A stretch of DNA of 64,000 bases from Lysinibacillus piscis (GCF_026012395.1 NZ_BRZA01000001.1:930001-994000); one strand, 5' to 3'. Numbered from the stretch's first letter, positions 38,604-47,465 are shown. The notes: generated by a model not told the origin, from the letters alone. A program made the numbers and translations.

Positions 38604-38619
38604 CCCACATCCATGTGGG
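38604..38619 (-). promoter_or_regulatory. Candidate CsrA-binding hairpin in the hag leader
   Basis: On the transcript a 6-bp perfect stem CCCACA/TGTGGG encloses a TGGA loop, the classic GGA-in-loop CsrA target. A second GGA lies in the ribosome site AAGGAGG at 38580-38586. In B. subtilis CsrA represses hag through two such sites, and csrA/fliW lie next door here. The hairpin is seen; binding is inferred. Confidence 0.65.
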
Positions 38620-38665
38620 AAAGTTTGGCATCAATAGTATGTACTACTTCTACCATACAGTTTAT

Positions 38666-38692
38666 ATATCGTAAGAGGTTGTAAATAGTTAA
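38666..38692 (-). promoter_or_regulatory. Candidate sigma-D (FliA-type) promoter of hag
   Basis: The minus strand has TTAA, a 15-nt spacer, then TACGATAT, close to the sigma-D consensus TAAA-N15-GCCGATAT. It lies about 95 nt upstream of the hag ATG and just after the csrA stop, where the flagellin promoter is expected. Confidence 0.6.
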
Positions 38693-38711
38693 TAGTTTTT
38701 TGAAAAATTTT

Positions 38712-38933
38712 TTATTTATTTTTTTTGAGTGTATTTAATATATCTACAGATGCAGTAAGTGCTTCTTTATTTTGCTCCTGTATTGCCTCAAATACTTCTG
38801 AACGATGGACTTTCACAGATTTAGGAGCTACAATTCCTAGTTTGACTTGTTCCCCTTCGACTGCTAATATTTTCACTTCAATTTGATCGCCAATTATAAT
38901 TGATTCTCCTTTTTTTCTTGATAGTACAAGCAT
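38712..38933 (-). CDS. csrA: Carbon storage regulator CsrA
   Basis: A 73-residue RNA-binding protein starting [20 protein letters not shown], with [20 protein letters not shown], the CsrA strand 5 region carrying the RNA-contacting arginine. It blocks translation of hag and is antagonised by FliW when flagellin is low, as established in B. subtilis. Its ATG overlaps the last base of the fliW stop codon, so FliW and CsrA are made together. Length is normal for Bacillales CsrA. Confidence 0.95.
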   Translation of the reverse strand: MLVLSRKKGESIIIGDQIEVKILAVEGEQVKLGIVAPKSVKVHRSEVFEAIQEQNKEALTASVDILNTLKKNK

Positions 38934-39376
38934 TAATCGGCACTTCCTTCCATAGAACCAATTGGATGTCGTAAAGGATAGCTAGTACTATCTTGTAAAA
39001 CGATTTGCTTACCCAGTTTTTTTACGGTATTCACAATAACTGGCGCTAATAAATTCATAGTCGACTCTTGAAATGTTTCTTTCAATGTCAAAATAGCGTA
39101 TGCGATAACATCTTCTTCTTGTTCAATTTGTAAATCTATTTTTTCATCTTCATTAATATCAAATGCATAGTCTTTTTTAAACGCAAATGGATAGGCAAGT
39201 ATAAAGCTCAATTCTTGCTGTTCAATTGATTGTAAAACAACCAACGGCAAATCAGCATCTAATGGCAATAACACAAATTTTTGCGCATCAGGAAAACCAG
39301 GTAACCCTGCTGTAAAAGTTAAAATATCTTGTTCTTGGATTTCTACTGTACCTAAAAATTTTGTCTCAATATTCAT
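38933..39376 (-). CDS. fliW: Flagellar assembly factor FliW
   Basis: About 147 residues from the ATG at 39376 ([17 protein letters not shown]). FliW signatures are [38 protein letters not shown] and [18 protein letters not shown]. FliW binds either flagellin or CsrA and so couples filament assembly to hag translation. The start follows an AAAGGAGAGG site; an in-frame GTG upstream would put the site inside the gene. It is cotranscribed with csrA. Confidence 0.93.
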   Translation of the reverse strand: MNIETKFLGTVEIQEQDILTFTAGLPGFPDAQKFVLLPLDADLPLVVLQSIEQQELSFILAYPFAFKKDYAFDINEDEKIDLQIEQEEDVIAYAILTLKETFQESTMNLLAPVIVNTVKKLGKQIVLQDSTSYPLRHPIGSMEGSAD

Positions 39377-39392
39377 TTCATTGCCCTCTCCT

Positions 39393-39956
39393 TTAACCAA
39401 TTACATCAATCTCAATATGTGGTCTTTGCACCATTGTACCAGTTACTTTTCCTGGCGTATATTCGTGAATTGGTTTGTTTACCTTAACATCAATTTTAGG
39501 CTCCCTGCGTTGAATATTTATATCAGTTGTACCTGGTGTATAATCAATTTTGACAGAACCGATGGATGGTACAAATTTAATGTTAAATGGTGTGCGATGT
39601 GGACCATGATTTTGTTTCGCGATATTTTGAATCGTTGCTCGTCCCTGCTCTTTCCCAGCAGATAACATCATTTGTCGACCTTCTCCTGCTCTTCTGGCAG
39701 CTCCTTTCAACGCACCTTGAGCTCCTTCAGCAGCAAATTTTCTTGTAGCCTCAAGTGGCCCAACTAATCCTAAATCTCGTCTGGCCTGTGATGAGTCAAT
39801 CCTCAAAACGCCTTTGGTAGTGTTGATTTCTAGTATCGCAGCTGGCTGTTCAATATGTTGAGTTGCTCTTGGTTGTTCAATATGTTGCTGTGGCTTTGTG
39901 ATATTTAAATCCATTTGAATATCTGTTGTCTGAATTTGAATTTGTGGGAGTCTCAT
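39393..39956 (-). CDS. yviE: YviE-like protein (DUF6470)
   Basis: About 187 residues from the ATG at 39956 (GGAGAG 6 nt upstream). It begins [19 protein letters not shown]. It holds two beta-rich halves: an N-terminal strand repeat with paired HIEQP segments, and a C-terminal one with [19 protein letters not shown]. The middle is rich in Ala, Gly, Arg and Lys. B. subtilis yviE occupies the same place between flgL and fliW. Its function is not established; the position argues for a role in late flagellar assembly. Confidence 0.85.
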   Translation of the reverse strand: MRLPQIQIQTTDIQMDLNITKPQQHIEQPRATQHIEQPAAILEINTTKGVLRIDSSQARRDLGLVGPLEATRKFAAEGAQGALKGAARRAGEGRQMMLSAGKEQGRATIQNIAKQNHGPHRTPFNIKFVPSIGSVKIDYTPGTTDINIQRREPKIDVKVNKPIHEYTPGKVTGTMVQRPHIEIDVIG

Positions 39957-39975
39957 AGGTGGCTCTCCTTTCAAG

Positions 39976-40010
39976 AAAAGCGTCTGAACAATTTGTCCAA
40001 ACGCCTTTTA
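39976..40010 (-). terminator. Terminator-like hairpin between flgL and yviE
   Basis: A 12-bp stem with two G-U pairs (39980-39991 with 39993-40004, small loop) flanked by AAAA and TTTT, the latter running into the yviE ribosome site on the minus strand. It could reduce read-through from flgL into yviE-fliW-csrA. Confidence 0.55.
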
Positions 40011-40103
40011 GAATCATTATGAAAATCACTATTTTTTAGCACTACATTATCTTATAAAAGGTAGATTAACGGTTTCGCTTTCGAGATAAAATTTTAGTAG
40101 ATT

Positions 40104-40988
40104 TTATCTTATGAAATCTACTAAAGTTTGCTGGATAATTTTCGCACCTACTGATAATGCAGCTTGGTGAATCGATTCTTGTGTGACCATTTCTGTAATT
40201 GTCTTTGCATAATCTGTATCTTCATTAAGAGATAATTGCTTTGTAACGTTAACTTCTTGCATACCTAATCGATTTTCCATCATTTCCACACGATTTTGAC
40301 GAGCACCTACATCTGCTCTTGCTGTCAATGTGCTCTCATTAACAACGTCTAAATCAGAAAGTTTAGCACTAATTGTTGCAGATGTTCCACCACTTTGCAA
40401 AAGCGTATTAGTCTGTGCCATAAAATTATCAATATCTGCAAATAAAGTAGTTCCAGGTGTGTTAATATTCATTGCAATCCCATCAAAGACATTAATCTCG
40501 ATAGGCTTTCCACCGCCTGAAGTGATAGCTGGGTTTGGTGCCCCCCCTGCAAGATAAAGTGGCTCATTTGTATGCGTTCCAGAAAAAATATAGTTTTCGC
40601 CAACTTTTGTATTGGCAATATCACGTAATTGTTCTCTAATTTGTTCCATTTCTGCATTAATTTTTTGGCGATCTTCAGGTGTATTAGAATCATTGGCAGC
40701 TTGTACAATAAGCTCTTTAACGCGCTTTAAAGCAGAACCTACTTGGTCAAACGCCTCATCCGTTGTATCTAGCCATGTATGTGCTTCACGAATATTGCGT
40801 TGATATTGAACATTTTTATCAATATCGACACGGTAGCCCATACCTTTTACAGCTACTACAGGGTCGTCAGAAGGTCTTGTAATTTTGCTACCTGAATCTA
40901 GCATGTTCTGATATTTAGACATTTTATTATAGCTTGTATTTAAATTACGCAGCATATTGCTTGATAGCATTGATTGTGTAACGCGCAT
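40104..40988 (-). CDS. flgL: Flagellar hook-associated protein 3
   Basis: A 294-residue flagellin-like junction protein. The N-terminus MRVTQSMLSSNMLRNLNTSY and the following SGSKITRPSDDPV are FlgL hallmarks, as are the internal NYIFSGTHTNEPL and the C-terminal ARQNRVEMMENRLG and IIQQTLVDFIR. It joins the hook-filament junction (FlgK-FlgL) to the flagellin filament. It follows flgK by 33 bp in the flgM-N-K-L operon. Confidence 0.95.
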   Translation of the reverse strand: MRVTQSMLSSNMLRNLNTSYNKMSKYQNMLDSGSKITRPSDDPVVAVKGMGYRVDIDKNVQYQRNIREAHTWLDTTDEAFDQVGSALKRVKELIVQAANDSNTPEDRQKINAEMEQIREQLRDIANTKVGENYIFSGTHTNEPLYLAGGAPNPAITSGGGKPIEINVFDGIAMNINTPGTTLFADIDNFMAQTNTLLQSGGTSATISAKLSDLDVVNESTLTARADVGARQNRVEMMENRLGMQEVNVTKQLSLNEDTDYAKTITEMVTQESIHQAALSVGAKIIQQTLVDFIR

Positions 40989-41021
40989 GATGCATCTCCT
41001 CTCAGTTAAGTAGAGTGGCTA

Positions 41022-42575
41022 TTATAGCCCTACTCTACCCATACCATTGATAATTTTATCTAATGTTTCATCCACCACTGTAATCATACGTGCATTTGCA
41101 TTGTATGCTTGTTGGAATGAAATCATATTCGTCATCTCTTCGTCTAAAGATACAGAACTCATAGAATCACGGTTATTGGAAATTTGCAAATGCAATGTTT
41201 TGGAGTTAAAGGCATTACGCTCAGCCTCTTGTCCTGTTACGGCTAAATCTCCTACGAGTGATTTATAGAACCCTTGGAATGTACCTTGATTTAGAGCTGC
41301 CCGTGGATCTGATTGTAGCTTTGCCAGCTCACGCATATTATTATTATTACCTTCTTCACCTAAAGCACTAGACACAGCCACTTGTTTCGGATCTGTAATG
41401 ACTACTTGGAAATCTCGTGCTGTTGTTCCTGTGAAAAAGTTATTGTTTGTACTATTATCAAGACCATAACCAGCGCGATGTTGTGTATTAAATGTTGTAA
41501 TAAATTCATTCGCCAATCTATCTAAATCAGCTAACATCTCTGGGTAGATGCCTTGCCCACCACTATGTCCATACGCATCAATTAAAGAATGTAAACTTCC
41601 TTTACTTGGCTCCATTTGATTATAGGCAATAGTTGTATACGTTCCTCCAGTTAGTGGATCTGTTGGCGGTTCACCGATAGCAGAGATTCTAATTCCTCCA
41701 AATTCAGTGAATCCACCTGTTGTCAAATTATCGACATCACTATCAACACGATTACCACTTGTATCTACTGTTGCTAATTTGGCATACTCTTTACCATCTA
41801 CTAATTTCACAGGTGCGCTTCCATCTGCTGGCACATATGTAATTGTCATCGAGCCTTCTGCTATATCTTTGGCCATCCCACCTGATTTTTGCCATGAAAT
41901 CGATACAGGAATATGTGTATTTAATTCATCCACTAATAAATCACGTGCATCATATAAATCATTTGGTATATAACCATTTGGCTCAACAGCTTGGATTTGT
42001 TTATTAATATGTGCAATCTGCTTGAGAATTGAGCTTACTTTATCTGTTGTCACACTAATTTCATTTCCGATATTGCCTTGAATCAGTTTTAACTGCCGAT
42101 CCATATAGTTAAAGGATTCTGCTAATGTTTTTCCTTTAGCGATTAACACTTGACGTCCAGCCGTGTCCTTTGGGTTGTCAATCACATCCTCCATCGACTT
42201 CCAAAAATCGGTGAATGATTGGTTAATACCAAATTCAGAAGGCTCTGACATAATATCTTCCATCTGTGAAATGGATTTCGTTGCTGATTCCCAATAGCCA
42301 AGCTTATTTGTTTCTTGACGATATTGTCGATCGATAAACTCATCACGAATACGTTTAATCGAACCTGCTTCTACCCCTGTTCCTAAATGACCTGGATAGA
42401 TAGGTTGGTTTAAACCTGCTGTTGGAAAACCTGGTGTTGCCTGCATGTTTACACGTTGACGTGAATAGCCAAGTGTATTGGCATTTGAAATATTATGCCC
42501 TGTTGTATACAAAGCTGTTTGCTGTGTAAATAAACCACGCTTATTTGTCTCTAGTCCCATAAATGTTGAACGCAT
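41022..42575 (-). CDS. flgK: Flagellar hook-associated protein 1
   Basis: A 517-residue protein with the rod/hook N-terminal motif FMGLETNKRGLFTQQTALY and TTGHNISNANTLGYSRQRV, and the C-terminal FlgK signature VSLDEEMTNMISFQQAYNAN followed by ARMITVVDETLDKIINGMG. The middle is the variable D2/D3 region. It is secreted through the flagellar export apparatus and sits on the hook tip; FlgN, encoded just upstream, is its chaperone. Confidence 0.96.
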   Translation of the reverse strand: MRSTFMGLETNKRGLFTQQTALYTTGHNISNANTLGYSRQRVNMQATPGFPTAGLNQPIYPGHLGTGVEAGSIKRIRDEFIDRQYRQETNKLGYWESATKSISQMEDIMSEPSEFGINQSFTDFWKSMEDVIDNPKDTAGRQVLIAKGKTLAESFNYMDRQLKLIQGNIGNEISVTTDKVSSILKQIAHINKQIQAVEPNGYIPNDLYDARDLLVDELNTHIPVSISWQKSGGMAKDIAEGSMTITYVPADGSAPVKLVDGKEYAKLATVDTSGNRVDSDVDNLTTGGFTEFGGIRISAIGEPPTDPLTGGTYTTIAYNQMEPSKGSLHSLIDAYGHSGGQGIYPEMLADLDRLANEFITTFNTQHRAGYGLDNSTNNNFFTGTTARDFQVVITDPKQVAVSSALGEEGNNNNMRELAKLQSDPRAALNQGTFQGFYKSLVGDLAVTGQEAERNAFNSKTLHLQISNNRDSMSSVSLDEEMTNMISFQQAYNANARMITVVDETLDKIINGMGRVGL

Positions 42576-42587
42576 CTGTGTACCTCC

Positions 42588-43100
42588 CTATGCTTGTGAA
42601 TCAAAGTATGATTTTTTAGCAATCGTATTTGTGCCTTTTACTTCCTTATCAGAATAATTGATAGATTCCTGCTGTGGTCTGAAGGCACCTAAAGTTAAAT
42701 TAACAACTTGCAGTGATTGAAATACCAATTTTTGATTTAAGTCATTTTGTTGCTTTAATGCTTGAATAAGCTGTAGTAATCGTTGGCGAACAGCTGATAA
42801 TACCTCTTTATCTGCTGGCTGTTTAGCAGCTTCGATGACATCTGCGACAGTCATTTTGTCAGTTGCAGCAAATCCATTTGCTACAAGGTAGTCTGTTACC
42901 TGTTGCTGACGCTGTTGCTCGAGCTTATCGATGGCCGCTACATGTGCCTGCTCATCCTTGAGCATTTGGTCCAGTGCTTCGATATCGCCTATTTTAATAA
43001 TTTCTGTTTTTTTCAAAGCTAGCTCTAATAAACTTTTATGCATACGTTCTAGCTTTTCCAATGTAGAACAAATCGTTTCTACAGACATTTTGCTCGACAC
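42588..43100 (-). CDS. flgN: Flagellar export chaperone FlgN
   Basis: A 170-residue, highly helical cytoplasmic protein matching the FlgN/YvyG family by size and helical layout (ETICSTLEKLERMHKSLLEL, KQQNDLNQKLVFQSLQVVN) and by position between flgM and flgK. It binds the C-termini of FlgK and FlgL to prevent early polymerisation. It begins 10 bp after flgM. Confidence 0.88.
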   Translation of the reverse strand: MSSKMSVETICSTLEKLERMHKSLLELALKKTEIIKIGDIEALDQMLKDEQAHVAAIDKLEQQRQQQVTDYLVANGFAATDKMTVADVIEAAKQPADKEVLSAVRQRLLQLIQALKQQNDLNQKLVFQSLQVVNLTLGAFRPQQESINYSDKEVKGTNTIAKKSYFDSQA

Positions 43101-43109
43101 CTTCCTTCT

Positions 43110-43370
43110 TTAGAAACGATAATACTTCAGCATATCCTCTGCTACTTTGCGTGCATCTACTTTATATTTACCAGCGTCAATCTCTTCCTTCAACTGCTTT
43201 ACACGCTCAGCTCGTTCCGTTCCGTATGTTGAAACATCACGCATCTCTTGTGCAGCCTTTGAAATTTCAATCTTATCAGCAAAAGACGCTTTATTCGCAT
43301 TTGCTTTCACATTACGTGTTTGATTTTTATACGCATTCAGTGCATTGATACCATATGATGTAATTTTCAT
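43110..43370 (-). CDS. flgM: Anti-sigma-D factor FlgM
   Basis: An 86-residue protein. The C-terminal sigma-binding region reads KIEISKAAQEMRDVSTYG, then ERVKQLKEEIDAGKYKVDAR and AEDMLKYYRF, the FlgM pattern. It holds sigma-D inactive until the hook is complete. A GGAGG site lies before the ATG and a candidate sigma-D promoter upstream, giving the usual feedback. It starts the flgM-N-K-L transcription unit. Confidence 0.92.
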   Translation of the reverse strand: MKITSYGINALNAYKNQTRNVKANANKASFADKIEISKAAQEMRDVSTYGTERAERVKQLKEEIDAGKYKVDARKVAEDMLKYYRF

Positions 43371-43406
43371 TAGTAAACCTCCAATCTAAAAGCCTTTCTT
43401 CTTATT

Positions 43407-43433
43407 ATTTCGGATTCGCTTGCTTAATGTTAA
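43407..43433 (-). promoter_or_regulatory. Candidate sigma-D promoter of flgM
   Basis: The minus strand shows TTAA, a 15-nt spacer and TCCGAAAT, the same layout as the hag candidate (TTAA-N15-TACGATAT). It lies about 37 nt upstream of the flgM ATG, between it and the yvyF terminator. Matches to the consensus are partial. Confidence 0.4.
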
Positions 43434-43448
43434 GTTTTAAACATGAAA

Positions 43449-43483
43449 AAGTGTGTTAATTTTTGTTAGCAATTAACACACTT
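43449..43483 (-). terminator. Terminator after yvyF
   Basis: A perfect 13-bp inverted repeat (AAGTGTGTTAATT, 43449-43461 with 43471-43483) ends with TTTTTC on the minus strand, 6 bp after the yvyF stop. It splits comFA-comFC-yvyF from the flgM operon. Confidence 0.88.
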
Positions 43484-43488
43484 CCTTA

Positions 43489-43905
43489 TTATGAATTATC
43501 GCGCTCTCCGTGGTATGTTGCCTTATCTCGTGCTGCAATACCATCTCGAAACTCTTTCGCTGCATCAAAAGTGCGCAAATCTGATTTTAAGGCATCTTGA
43601 CATTTCGAACATAATTTACCTGTCGTTGTTAAATGACCACAATTATCGCACGGGTAGCCTAAGTTAGGGAACATCGCTGGCTGTAGACGACCTTTTCGCA
43701 CCCACTTATATAATAAATCTTGGTCAGCACCTGTTGCTTCTACTATACGCTCCACTGTCGCAGCACGGTTTTCTCGCTTGCGTAAAAAGCGATAGACAAT
43801 TTGGTACAATTCCTCTTCTGACTGTGCACACTTATGACAAACTTCTCGAACACCCGTATAATTAAAAAAACTATCACATTTTGGGCAATTGCGAATTTCC
43901 GCCAT
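43489..43905 (-). CDS. yvyF: YvyF-like flagellar/competence operon zinc-finger protein
   Basis: A 138-residue protein with an N-terminal four-cysteine zinc site (CPKCDSFFNYTGVREVCHKC), a helix-turn-helix-like middle (TVERIVEATGADQDLLYKWV) and a second C-x2-C pair (CDNCGHLTTTGKLCSKC). This matches the YvyF family encoded between comF and flgM in Bacillus. It is thought to regulate flagellar genes; no mechanism is clear from the sequence. It lies 62 bp downstream of comFC. Confidence 0.85.
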   Translation of the reverse strand: MAEIRNCPKCDSFFNYTGVREVCHKCAQSEEELYQIVYRFLRKRENRAATVERIVEATGADQDLLYKWVRKGRLQPAMFPNLGYPCDNCGHLTTTGKLCSKCQDALKSDLRTFDAAKEFRDGIAARDKATYHGERDNS

Positions 43906-43967
43906 GTTATTTCCCTCCTACCTCAACAAATTCTATACATCTCATTATACATGACATCATACTATTT

Positions 43968-44558
43968 TCAGCCACTAATTAATGTAAAAGTGCGAACATT
44001 TTTTGCTCCTGCATCTAGTAAAATGGTCGTGGCATGCTGTAATGTCGTACCTGTAGTTTTTATATCGTCAAATAACAAATAATCTTGATATTCCACTTGT
44101 CGACCTGCTATTAATCGAAATAGCGGGGCTACTTGTATGCGTTGCTCTCGATTTTTCGTGCTTTGGGTTTCAGTGGTTGTCTTTTCTAATAGCTGAATAT
44201 AAGGAATACAAGCCGCTTTCAATAGCTCTTCTACATGTGAAAATGTTCGTTCTATTTGTTTAAGGGGATGCATGGGAATAGGAATAATGATGGCTCGCTC
44301 TTTGCGGAAATGTGCATGGATTTGCTGACGAAACACTTTAGCTAATGCAATATCTTGCAGAAATTTATATTGATGTAAGTATACCTTCATCGCTTCATTA
44401 TATTTATAGATGGCAAACGCACATGAAGAATCTTCAAATTGAGCCATACATCGATCACAAATCGTGGGTGGAAATTGCTTTGTCAGCAGTATTCTCCAGG
44501 AAATAACAGCTTGAATACGCTGGGCACATAATAAACAATGTGTAATGTCCTTATTCAT
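43968..44558 (-). CDS. comFC: Competence protein ComFC (phosphoribosyltransferase-like)
   Basis: A 196-residue protein with an N-terminal zinc-binding pair of CxxC motifs (CLLC near residue 8, CDRC near residue 35), a middle with IIIPIPMHPLKQIERTFSHVE, and the C-terminal PRPP-binding loop LLFDDIKTTGTTLQHA. ComFC works with ComFA in DNA uptake. Its ATG overlaps the comFA stop by 4 bp. ComFB, which lies between them in B. subtilis, is absent here. Confidence 0.92.
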   Translation of the reverse strand: MNKDITHCLLCAQRIQAVISWRILLTKQFPPTICDRCMAQFEDSSCAFAIYKYNEAMKVYLHQYKFLQDIALAKVFRQQIHAHFRKERAIIIPIPMHPLKQIERTFSHVEELLKAACIPYIQLLEKTTTETQSTKNREQRIQVAPLFRLIAGRQVEYQDYLLFDDIKTTGTTLQHATTILLDAGAKNVRTFTLISG

Positions 44559-45922
44559 TCCGAAAAACCTTCCTTATTATATTTTATAATTTCAGCACGT
44601 GCTTCATCCATTTCCGCTGTTATGCCATGATGGAAAAATAAAATATCACCATCTGCAAAATCGACATGTCGCCCTACTCTTCCTGCTATTTGAATCAGTG
44701 CACTCGCTGTGAAAATAGCTGATTCCGCTCCAATTACCGCTACTTGTACATTCGCAATGGTAATACCTCTTTCTAAAATCGTTGTTGTTAGTAAGCCTTT
44801 GACCTCCCGCTGACGTAATTGTAATACTTTCTCCTTCCGTTCAGGATCTTCTGCATGCACAGCTACAATCGTTGATTCCATTGCTTGAAACAGTGGTTCA
44901 GCCACTAACATTAACTCAATTGTTGGAAAAAATAATAGGAATGGTCGTTGCTGAGCAAGTTGGTGCTCTACCCATTTTTTGAGCTTGCGTGGTATTTTTC
45001 CAGCTCGAAAACATTTTTCATAACGCCATAAAGCACTAAATTGTGGCACTGGCAATGGATGATTATGATAGCGTTTCGGGATAAAGGAACGTTGCACTGT
45101 TGGAAATTGTGACAGTAATTTTTGCGAAGGGGTTGCGGTAACAACTATAATTGGTGCTATGGCTGTTTTTGCTTTCTGCACTGCTTGTTGGAGGGTGTCA
45201 TCAAATACATAAGGAAAAGCATCGGCTTCATCAACAATCATCACATCAAATGCTTGCTTAAATCGATAAAGTTGGTGAGTTGTGGCAATAATTAGTTGTG
45301 CATAGCCTTCTTGCTTTGGTGCATCTCCATATAAAGCATGGATCGTAGTTTGCGGGAATGTTCGTTGAAAGCGGGGAAATAATTCGAGAACGACATCTGT
45401 GCGAGGAGTTGCAATACAAATGCGTAAACCTTGACACAGAGCATAGTAAACTGTAGGGAACAATAGCTCTGTTTTTCCTGCGCCACAAACAGCTGTTATG
45501 ATATGTGAACGTCGCTGTTTCACGCTAGCTAAAACTTCATCAGCTGCCTTCCTTTGGAGTAGTGTAAATTGCCCTGTCCAATGAAAAGTATGCTTTTTTT
45601 GCTTGATAAAGCGAGGACCTGCCCATATCATCAATTGTGTACAGCTACTTACCCTGCCCATTTTGATACAATGGCGACAGTAAACACACGTTTTTTGACA
45701 TTTTGCACAATCAAATAAAATGAATTGGTGTCGATTTTGATTGTGACAGCGATTGCATTTTATAGAGGGGATTGTTTGAATACCAGGAAGTACTTGAACA
45801 TAATGATGTTGCAAAGCTCGTTCTATATCCTGTTGAGCAAATGGTGAATGCTCCTTTAACCAAATACGCCCTTCATGAAAATCACGTAATGCTGGTGGTA
45901 CAATCCAACTACGATAGTTCAT
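44555..45922 (-). CDS. comFA: Competence DNA helicase ComFA
   Basis: A 455-residue superfamily 2 helicase. An N-terminal zinc-finger region with four CxxC pairs (CNRCHNQ, CAKCQKTCVYCRHC) precedes Walker A AVCGAGKTELLF, the DEAD-like box MIVDEADAFPYVF, VVTATPS and the C-terminal motif VI-like IQIAGRVGRHVDF. It drives single-stranded DNA import through ComEC at the membrane. It is the first gene of comFA-comFC-yvyF. Confidence 0.95.
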   Translation of the reverse strand: MNYRSWIVPPALRDFHEGRIWLKEHSPFAQQDIERALQHHYVQVLPGIQTIPSIKCNRCHNQNRHQFILFDCAKCQKTCVYCRHCIKMGRVSSCTQLMIWAGPRFIKQKKHTFHWTGQFTLLQRKAADEVLASVKQRRSHIITAVCGAGKTELLFPTVYYALCQGLRICIATPRTDVVLELFPRFQRTFPQTTIHALYGDAPKQEGYAQLIIATTHQLYRFKQAFDVMIVDEADAFPYVFDDTLQQAVQKAKTAIAPIIVVTATPSQKLLSQFPTVQRSFIPKRYHNHPLPVPQFSALWRYEKCFRAGKIPRKLKKWVEHQLAQQRPFLLFFPTIELMLVAEPLFQAMESTIVAVHAEDPERKEKVLQLRQREVKGLLTTTILERGITIANVQVAVIGAESAIFTASALIQIAGRVGRHVDFADGDILFFHHGITAEMDEARAEIIKYNKEGFSE

Positions 45923-46585
45923 TAGTCATCTCCTTTGTCTACTAAACAGCCCCTACCTTATCTACGTAGAGGCTGTTGTATTCTATTGAAAAAAGTTGCT
46001 ATCAAAAACAAAATAAGCACTTTGAGCAAAGCAAGGGTTGATTTCCGTTCCGCCAGCGTCCTTTCCAGGGGGCGTCCGATGAGCCGCTTCACTCATAAGG
46101 AAGGAACAAAGGCTAAGAGCGTCACGTCCTGTGACAACGCCTTTATGACTAACATCGTGTTAGCCTCAGGGTCTCATCTGTGACGCACATCCCCTAGGAG
46201 TGACGCTAGCTCCACTCCACTCAACTATTCTGCAAAAGTGGGTATATTTACTTTTTTCTCTATTAATAGGCGTAAGTTAAATAATTTAACCTTACTCTAT
46301 TTCGAAAAGGGTATTTATTTACTTTTTCCATTTAAAATAAAAAGAAATAGGGTCAGTAGTAATGACTGTTACTATTAGCAAAATGCTTGCTAAAAAGATT
46401 TCACTTTTGCAGATTCGAGTGGATGTTTACTTTGACTGTCGCAGGATAGCGAGACAGTCAATACCCTAAGATCAACATAATATTGGCTCAAAAACGTTGT
46501 CATAAGACGTGACACTTTTAGTCTTTATCCCTTCTGTTATGAAGGAAATGACTCATTGCTACTTTTGTTTTTCAACAAGTTAATG
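45923..46585. other. Intergenic region between comFA and degV-family gene
   Basis: About 660 bp without a gene. It contains the GC-richer repeat at 46035-46227 and an imperfect hairpin at 46433-46460 (TGACTGTC/GACAGTCA arms, no T tail). The comFA promoter should lie in 45930-46030; I see no unmistakable ComK box. Confidence 0.5.
46035..46227. repeat. Bacillaceae-type dispersed intergenic repeat
   Basis: A GC-rich, non-coding segment beginning GGTTGATTTCCGTTCC and ending near GACGCTAGCTCCACTCCACTC. It contains CTTTCCAGGGGGCGTCCGATGAGCC-like and GGGTCTCATC boxes that I recognise from intergenic repeats scattered in Bacillaceae genomes. Inside it, GGCTAA (46111) pairs with TTAGCC (46160), enclosing a GCGTCAC-GTGACAACGC hairpin, so the RNA or single strand would fold. 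The repeat status rests on resemblance; only one copy is in this window. Confidence 0.55.
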
Positions 46586-47428
46586 TTATTTTTTCGTCCA
46601 CCCTAAGCCTACGGAACCTTCACCTAAATGTGTGCCTATAACCGGACCGAAGTAACTTAGTGTGAAGTCCACGTTAGGATAGGCTGTCGCTAACTGTTTG
46701 CGCCATTCCTCAGCTTCTTCCTCACAATTACCGTGAATCACGACTGCATCCAATGCCTCATAACGGTGTGCATCTTCCGCTAGTAAGTCTTCTACACGTT
46801 TTAAAGCCTTTTTACGTGTACGAATTTTTTCAAAAGGCACAATGACTTTATCAACAAAATGTAAAATCGGCTTTACTTGCAATAATCCACCGATTAGAGC
46901 TGCGGCTGCTGACAAACGCCCTCCACGTTGTAAATGGGCTAAATCATCTACAATAAAATAAGCACGAGTATATGGCTTCATATCCGCCAATGCTGCCATA
47001 ATCTCCTGTGCACTATGACCTTGTGCAGCCATTTCTGCTGCACGTAAAACATAAAAACCTTGTACAGCACAGGATATTTCACTATCAAATGTGTAAACAT
47101 CCAGTCCATCTACCATTTCACCAGCTTGTACTGCACCTTGGTATGTCCCACTAATACCGCTTGATAAATGAATGGCAATTACTGCATCATAATCCTTTGC
47201 TAAATCGCTAAACAAAGCAACAAATTCTCCAATTGGTGGTTGTGTTGTTTTTGGAAACTCTTTCGCTCCACGCACTTTATCATAAAATTCAGCTGCTGTA
47301 ATATCCACTTCTTCTGCAAATAATTGCCCTGCAATATTCACACTTAACGGAATCATATGGATATTTAAACGTGCACGTTCCTCAGGTGTAATATAGGCTG
47401 TACTATCTGTTACAATTGCCGTTCTCAT
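46586..47428 (-). CDS. DegV family fatty-acid-binding protein
   Basis: A 280-residue DegV protein: TAIVTDSTAYITPEE, VNIAGQLFAEEVDI, TTQPPIGEFVALF, IHLSSGISGTYQGAV and the fatty-acid pocket region HLQRGGRLSAAAALIGGLL. DegV proteins bind fatty acids and, in Firmicutes, may act as FakB partners of the fatty acid kinase FakA. It lies downstream of degSU as in B. subtilis, but separated by a small lipoprotein gene. Confidence 0.92.
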   Translation of the reverse strand: MRTAIVTDSTAYITPEERARLNIHMIPLSVNIAGQLFAEEVDITAAEFYDKVRGAKEFPKTTQPPIGEFVALFSDLAKDYDAVIAIHLSSGISGTYQGAVQAGEMVDGLDVYTFDSEISCAVQGFYVLRAAEMAAQGHSAQEIMAALADMKPYTRAYFIVDDLAHLQRGGRLSAAAALIGGLLQVKPILHFVDKVIVPFEKIRTRKKALKRVEDLLAEDAHRYEALDAVVIHGNCEEEAEEWRKQLATAYPNVDFTLSYFGPVIGTHLGEGSVGLGWTKK

Positions 47429-47465
47429 TCATGTCACACTCCCATAATCCATAGTTTACATGAAA

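Noticed and set aside
46433-46460. Terminator for the degV-family gene
   Set aside because: The TGACTGTC/GACAGTCA hairpin has no T run and lies over 120 bp past the stop codon.
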